From contig JAHLEZ010000009.1 of the NCBI GenBank assembly GCA_020726505.1, positions 2,108,001 to 2,172,000 of the forward strand: a stretch of DNA of 64,000 nt. The letters run 5' to 3'. The notes under the pieces were generated by a model. That model was not told where the DNA came from. It searched no databases and saw nothing but the letters and a program-made list of their open reading frames with translations. The DNA comes from Leptodontidium sp. MPI-SDFR-AT-0119. Lineage: Eukaryota; Ascomycota; Leotiomycetes; Helotiales; Leptodontidiaceae. Shown here piece by piece: positions 60,473 through 64,000 of the stretch (position 1 is its first letter; every line of letters begins with the position of its first letter). The position numbers and the translations under genes were made by a program.

Positions 60473-63400
60473 ATGATTCCACCACCAGAGGTCACCTACC
60501 CATTGGATACGGAAGCATGGGGGGAACCCTTTGACCTTGCGAACGACGAGCATCAAACGCTTAAGCGAGTCAATAACCACATTACCTTGGCCCTCGTACG
60601 ATACCGCCAAAAAGAGTTTTGGGACTACGGACTTTGGGAAGAATTCAAGGAAGGCTTCGAAGGATGGACGGAAGATACTTTTGCTATCGGATCCCGGGAA
60701 GCTGTTAAGGATCTTCGTACATACCTCCTTGATCACGGAGTATGGGTACGAGAGCAAAGGGGGTCTATCTCGTACGCTCAAACGTTGGCAGATGTTTTGG
60801 AAGAGGAAGAACCACATGAGTGGACAGATCAAAATCGAAGGACTTATGCCCAATGGAAATCCCAAGGGCAAGACAGAAACCGGCAAGGTACTCCGACTTC
60901 AACTGTACAAAGCGAACCACCAGCGAGACACGCTATTTCGGACAATTCCAGAGATTCTCCAATCGTACGAACTCAAATGGCAGAGGACCCACTCTCAGAG
61001 CCAATTCAAACAACTCAGCGACAGCCTCAAACGTCTGGACAATATCTGAGTCCTCCGCCCCATGTCGTTTTGAACGAGAACACGGTTAGTTCTGACCGGA
61101 CTTCGTACGCAAATCTGGCAAAGTCTTTATCACCAGACAGAGGTCAAACAGCCAAACAACGCTACCCAGCGTACGAACGTTTCAGTCCTACGCCACATCC
61201 GGCCTTAGACAACAACCTTCCAAGTCGGGACCAAGCCTACGAAACCGTCGAACGACCACTGAGACAACATTCGTACGAAGATGATCCACCGACCCCGAGA
61301 GCTCCTCCGCCGGAACCGACCGTATCGTATGAGTCTCGGACAATCATCCCGAACTCACGGTTGTTAACGGACCTAATGAAGGTTTATAGCAATGAGAGCC
61401 GGAAGTACGGCGGAGAGCAGTACGATATCCTAGATATTCGTCTCCAGGTCTTCTTCGACTGTTGTACGAAGATCGGAATCTCAAGTGACCAGTACCACCT
61501 AGCATTCTCGATTATGCTAAAAGGACGAGCAGCGGATTTCTATTACGACAAGATTGCAGGACGTTCGTACGATTTCCCTACAATGATTCGTATGACCCGG
61601 AATCACTTTGAGACTGAGGAGAATCAGCAAAAGTACTTGTCTGAGTGGAGAGAGACTACATTAATCTCTACGATTGCAAAGAACCCAGAGAAGTCTCGGT
61701 TAGAATGCTTGGAAATTATGTTTGATTCTCTTCGTACGGCGCAACGCGGCCTATCAAGGGAATACCAGACAGAGCATAATCTTCGCGATCAAGTGCTAAA
61801 CGCATGTCGTGGAGTAGAAGAGTGTAGTCTAGCACTATATAAGCCTGCACAGACATTTGAAGGGCTATGCGCAGACTTACGGTCTGCAATTGCTACAGCC
61901 GTACGAACGAGGGAGGTTGGCACTTACCTACAGAATCGTTCGTACGATCATGATCACAACTTAGTAGAGAGACAATTCTACGGGAAGGCACGACGATTTC
62001 CGGATCGCACAGCACCAAACCAGTTCCAGAAGAGGACTTTTCGTCCAAGGAACCCTTCTAATGATCGTACGAATAGGAAATGTATTGTTTGTAAGAAGGA
62101 AGGTTGCTGGTCAACAGATCATCCGGAGGCAGAGCAGAAAGCCGCGTGGGCGAAGGTCAAGAATCACCTAATGACCGAGTTCAATGGATCCGAGGAAGCA
62201 ACTCAGGCTTTCTTAAGCTCGTACGAAGATTTCCCAAGGGAATTTGATTGTACGACAATAAAAGAAGTGCCAGAGGATACAGAGGAATGGAAGGACGAAG
62301 ATGAGCCAGAAGGATTCTTTACGGAGTACGGGGAAGTCGACGGACGACAAATGATCCAAGTTCTAAACGACGAATCGACAAAACACGCCTTTTTGCAACG
62401 AGACCCGACGAAGCATTCGTACGAAGGCGAGGTATTCGTCATTGGAGACAGATATTCGTCCGAAGTCTTCCAAGGGATTATGCCAGACAGCGGTGCTGCC
62501 GGAATCTCTACCGCAGGAAAGCAACAAGTCCAAGCACTTCTGAAGCTTGACCCGTCGCTAGAAGTTGATCGTACGAGCAGCCAAACGCATACGATTCGAT
62601 TTGGCAAAGGAGTAGCAGAATCAGAGGGATCGATACTCGTACGAACACCCATCGGGCAAGTGAGGTTCTGGATTGTTCCGACAAATACCCCGTTCCTGTT
62701 ATGTATTCAAGATATGGACTCCCTCGGTGTACGATTAGACAACCTTCAGAATATTATGATTCAAGGGGATAAGAGAATTCCGATCGTACGAAAATGGGGA
62801 CATCCATGGATGATGATTCATACGATGAAAGACACGTTCATGTACCAGCACTTCACGGAAACAGAGCTTAGGCAACTCCATCGACGCTTTGGACATCCTT
62901 CAGTTGAGAAACTGTACCGCGTTCTTCAGCGAGCAGGACACGAGGAAACAAACCTTCGTACGATTGAGAAGATCTCAAAGTTCTGCGAACAGTGTCAGCT
63001 TCATACGAAGAACCCAGGTCGATTCAGATTCTCTTTAAAAGACGATATCGAATTCAATTTCTCTGTAATCGTGGATATTTTATATCTTTCAGGAGCAGCA
63101 GTCCTTCAAGCAGTTGACGAGGCAACCGGCTTTAATGCCGCTCGATTCCTAAAGGATAATTCAGCGAAGACAACGTGGATTACGCTTCGTACGTGTTGGA
63201 TCGATACTTACCTTGGACCCCCGGATTACTTCGTACACGATGCCGGGACGAACTTCGCATCATCAGAATTCAGAGCAAATGCTCGTACGATGAACGTCGA
63301 TGTAAAGGAAGTCCCAGTCGAGGCACATCAGAGTGTCGGGAAGGTTGAGCGGTATCACGCCCCTTTACGCCGATCGTACGAGATCATCTGGGACGAGACG

Positions 63401-64000
63401 AGAAGCGAAAACCTGGCAAAAGAAGTAGTCCTTCAAATGGCCGTGAAAGCCGTGAACGATACGGCTGGTCCAAACGGACTGATTCCAACACTTCTAGTTT
63501 TCGGAGCATATCCTAGACTTTCGTACGAAGACCCACCATCTGCGGATATGCTTACTAGAGCAAGGGCAGTTCGGATAGCAATGACGGAATTGCGAAAGAT
63601 TCAAGCCGTACGAAAGATCAAAGATGCTCAGAGTATAAGGAACGGCCCTGATATTACCGAGACCGTACGACTTCCATTACAATCTTCAGTGAAAGTATGG
63701 CGGGAGAAAAAGGGATGGACAGGCCCGTTTTCGTTATTATCGGTCACGGGGAAAGAGTGTGTTGTTCAATTGCCTTCAGGACCGACTTCCTTTCGTACGA
63801 CGGTGGTTAAGCCGTTTTACACGGAAGAAATCGCCGAGGCCCCGGAGGACCGTGTACGATCAGACCAGGTGTCTCCTTCAGTACGGCCAGTTGTCTTGAT
63901 TCCGTTTAAGACAAAGCAGGAACTCGAGAAGGGACTTGTACGATCACCAGAAGTTTTCCTGACTCGGAAAGAACAATCCGACTTAGACCTATCTCGTACG
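60473..64000 (+). CDS. Copia polyprotein, 1176 codons, open to window edge
   Basis: From ATG at 60473 the frame is open to base 64000 with no stop. Residues 1 to about 530 are gag, with a low-complexity middle. A CIVCKKEGCWSTDH zinc knuckle at 537-550 has the order CX2CX4CX4H, Cys and His swapped relative to classical CCHC. Protease has DSGAA at 672. The pre-integrase block LHRRFGHPSVEKL is near 803-813 and CEQC near 838. Integrase catalytic residues Asp868, Asp923 and Glu959 give DX54DX35E. The C-terminal integrase part includes GWTGPFSLL and FRTTVVKP. Reverse transcriptase and RNase H must lie downstream of the window. The protein matches a copia lineage I recall as common in filamentous fungi. 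It is probably active or recently active. Confidence 0.9.
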   Translation, partial: MIPPPEVTYPLDTEAWGEPFDLANDEHQTLKRVNNHITLALVRYRQKEFWDYGLWEEFKEGFEGWTEDTFAIGSREAVKDLRTYLLDHGVWVREQRGSISYAQTLADVLEEEEPHEWTDQNRRTYAQWKSQGQDRNRQGTPTSTVQSEPPARHAISDNSRDSPIVRTQMAEDPLSEPIQTTQRQPQTSGQYLSPPPHVVLNENTVSSDRTSYANLAKSLSPDRGQTAKQRYPAYERFSPTPHPALDNNLPSRDQAYETVERPLRQHSYEDDPPTPRAPPPEPTVSYESRTIIPNSRLLTDLMKVYSNESRKYGGEQYDILDIRLQVFFDCCTKIGISSDQYHLAFSIMLKGRAADFYYDKIAGRSYDFPTMIRMTRNHFETEENQQKYLSEWRETTLISTIAKNPEKSRLECLEIMFDSLRTAQRGLSREYQTEHNLRDQVLNACRGVEECSLALYKPAQTFEGLCADLRSAIATAVRTREVGTYLQNRSYDHDHNLVERQFYGKARRFPDRTAPNQFQKRTFRPRNPSNDRTNRKCIVCKKEGCWSTDHPEAEQKAAWAKVKNHLMTEFNGSEEATQAFLSSYEDFPREFDCTTIKEVPEDTEEWKDEDEPEGFFTEYGEVDGRQMIQVLNDESTKHAFLQRDPTKHSYEGEVFVIGDRYSSEVFQGIMPDSGAAGISTAGKQQVQALLKLDPSLEVDRTSSQTHTIRFGKGVAESEGSILVRTPIGQVRFWIVPTNTPFLLCIQDMDSLGVRLDNLQNIMIQGDKRIPIVRKWGHPWMMIHTMKDTFMYQHFTETELRQLHRRFGHPSVEKLYRVLQRAGHEETNLRTIEKISKFCEQCQLHTKNPGRFRFSLKDDIEFNFSVIVDILYLSGAAVLQAVDEATGFNAARFLKDNSAKTTWITLRTCWIDTYLGPPDYFVHDAGTNFASSEFRANARTMNVDVKEVPVEAHQSVGKVERYHAPLRRSYEIIWDETRSENLAKEVVLQMAVKAVNDTAGPNGLIPTLLVFGAYPRLSYEDPPSADMLTRARAVRIAMTELRKIQAVRKIKDAQSIRNGPDITETVRLPLQSSVKVWREKKGWTGPFSLLSVTGKECVVQLPSGPTSFRTTVVKPFYTEEIAEAPEDRVRSDQVSPSVRPVVLIPFKTKQELEKGLVRSPEVFLTRKEQSDLDLSRT

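Larger units (their letters stand above)
59938..64000 (+). mobile_element. Ty1/copia element, intact so far, runs off the window
   Basis: The LTR (59938-60202) begins TGTTGGGATAG and ends GATACCAACA. A leader with a 69-bp tandem duplication and a long open polyprotein follow. Integrase lies before any reverse transcriptase, which defines copia. It is inserted in gypsy F after CTCTAAC. No RIP-type stop codon is present, in sharp contrast to its host. The palindrome CGTACG is enormously over-represented along its length. Confidence 0.9.

Noticed and set aside
60290..60886. 198-codon minus-strand frame and plus-strand frames at 60531 and 60820
   Set aside because: All are shadows of the copia polyprotein, whose frame is open for 1176 codons over the same DNA.
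62203..62652. 149-codon minus-strand frame
   Set aside because: Antisense to the protease region of the copia polyprotein.

Overview
The window looks like a chromosome segment from a filamentous ascomycete (Pezizomycotina). Genes carry short 46-65 bp GT-AG introns, and the recognisable families are fungal: HET domain, Zn2Cys6 regulator, PigL_N/STAND N-terminal domain, spherulin-like cupin. Several retrotransposon copies are riddled with TAG/TAA codons and have lost CpA/TpG, the pattern left by repeat-induced point mutation (RIP). I saw no rRNA, tRNA or CRISPR array.

Layout: 1-4144 is a DNA transposon whose DDE transposase can be read through four introns as one intact protein of about 909 residues. 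A five-exon Zn2Cys6 transcription factor (4375-6053, minus) and a broken DUF6589-type gene (7279-8517, minus) follow, then an intronless 807-residue HET protein (8884-11307, plus). A beheaded gene at 12013 leads into a repeat island (12161-about 24600). It holds a copia LTR fragment, a RIP-degraded Ty3/gypsy copy, a 31/19-bp tandem array, a RIPed minus-strand copia remnant and a solo LTR. A serine-hydrolase remnant (24.6-25.1 kb) separates this island from a PigL_N-domain gene (26491 onward). That gene is split near its 3' end by a very young copia element (28008-32740) with identical LTRs and an ACAGC target duplication.

A second island (33.4-46.1 kb) is nested: gypsy B contains gypsy C, a chromovirus of 9033 bp with a CTTAA duplication. 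Gypsy C in turn contains a foreign solo LTR and a Tc1-like transposon. After it come a cupin gene with a single stop codon (46552-47331, minus), a hAT-type MITE with 8-bp duplication (48111-48922), and a multi-exon membrane-protein gene (50965-53300, plus). LINE 3' ends follow (53.4-55.4 kb, minus), then two more minus-strand gypsy copies (55597-59937).

The last 4 kb is the start of a Ty1/copia element (59938 to beyond the edge). It has an uninterrupted frame of at least 1176 codons and a strong excess of the palindrome CGTACG in its LTR and in all three codon phases of its coding region. This is the most unusual signal in the window. The ordinary genes do not form an obvious pathway. HET and PigL_N families are both linked to fungal self/non-self recognition, and here they sit among young and old transposons.
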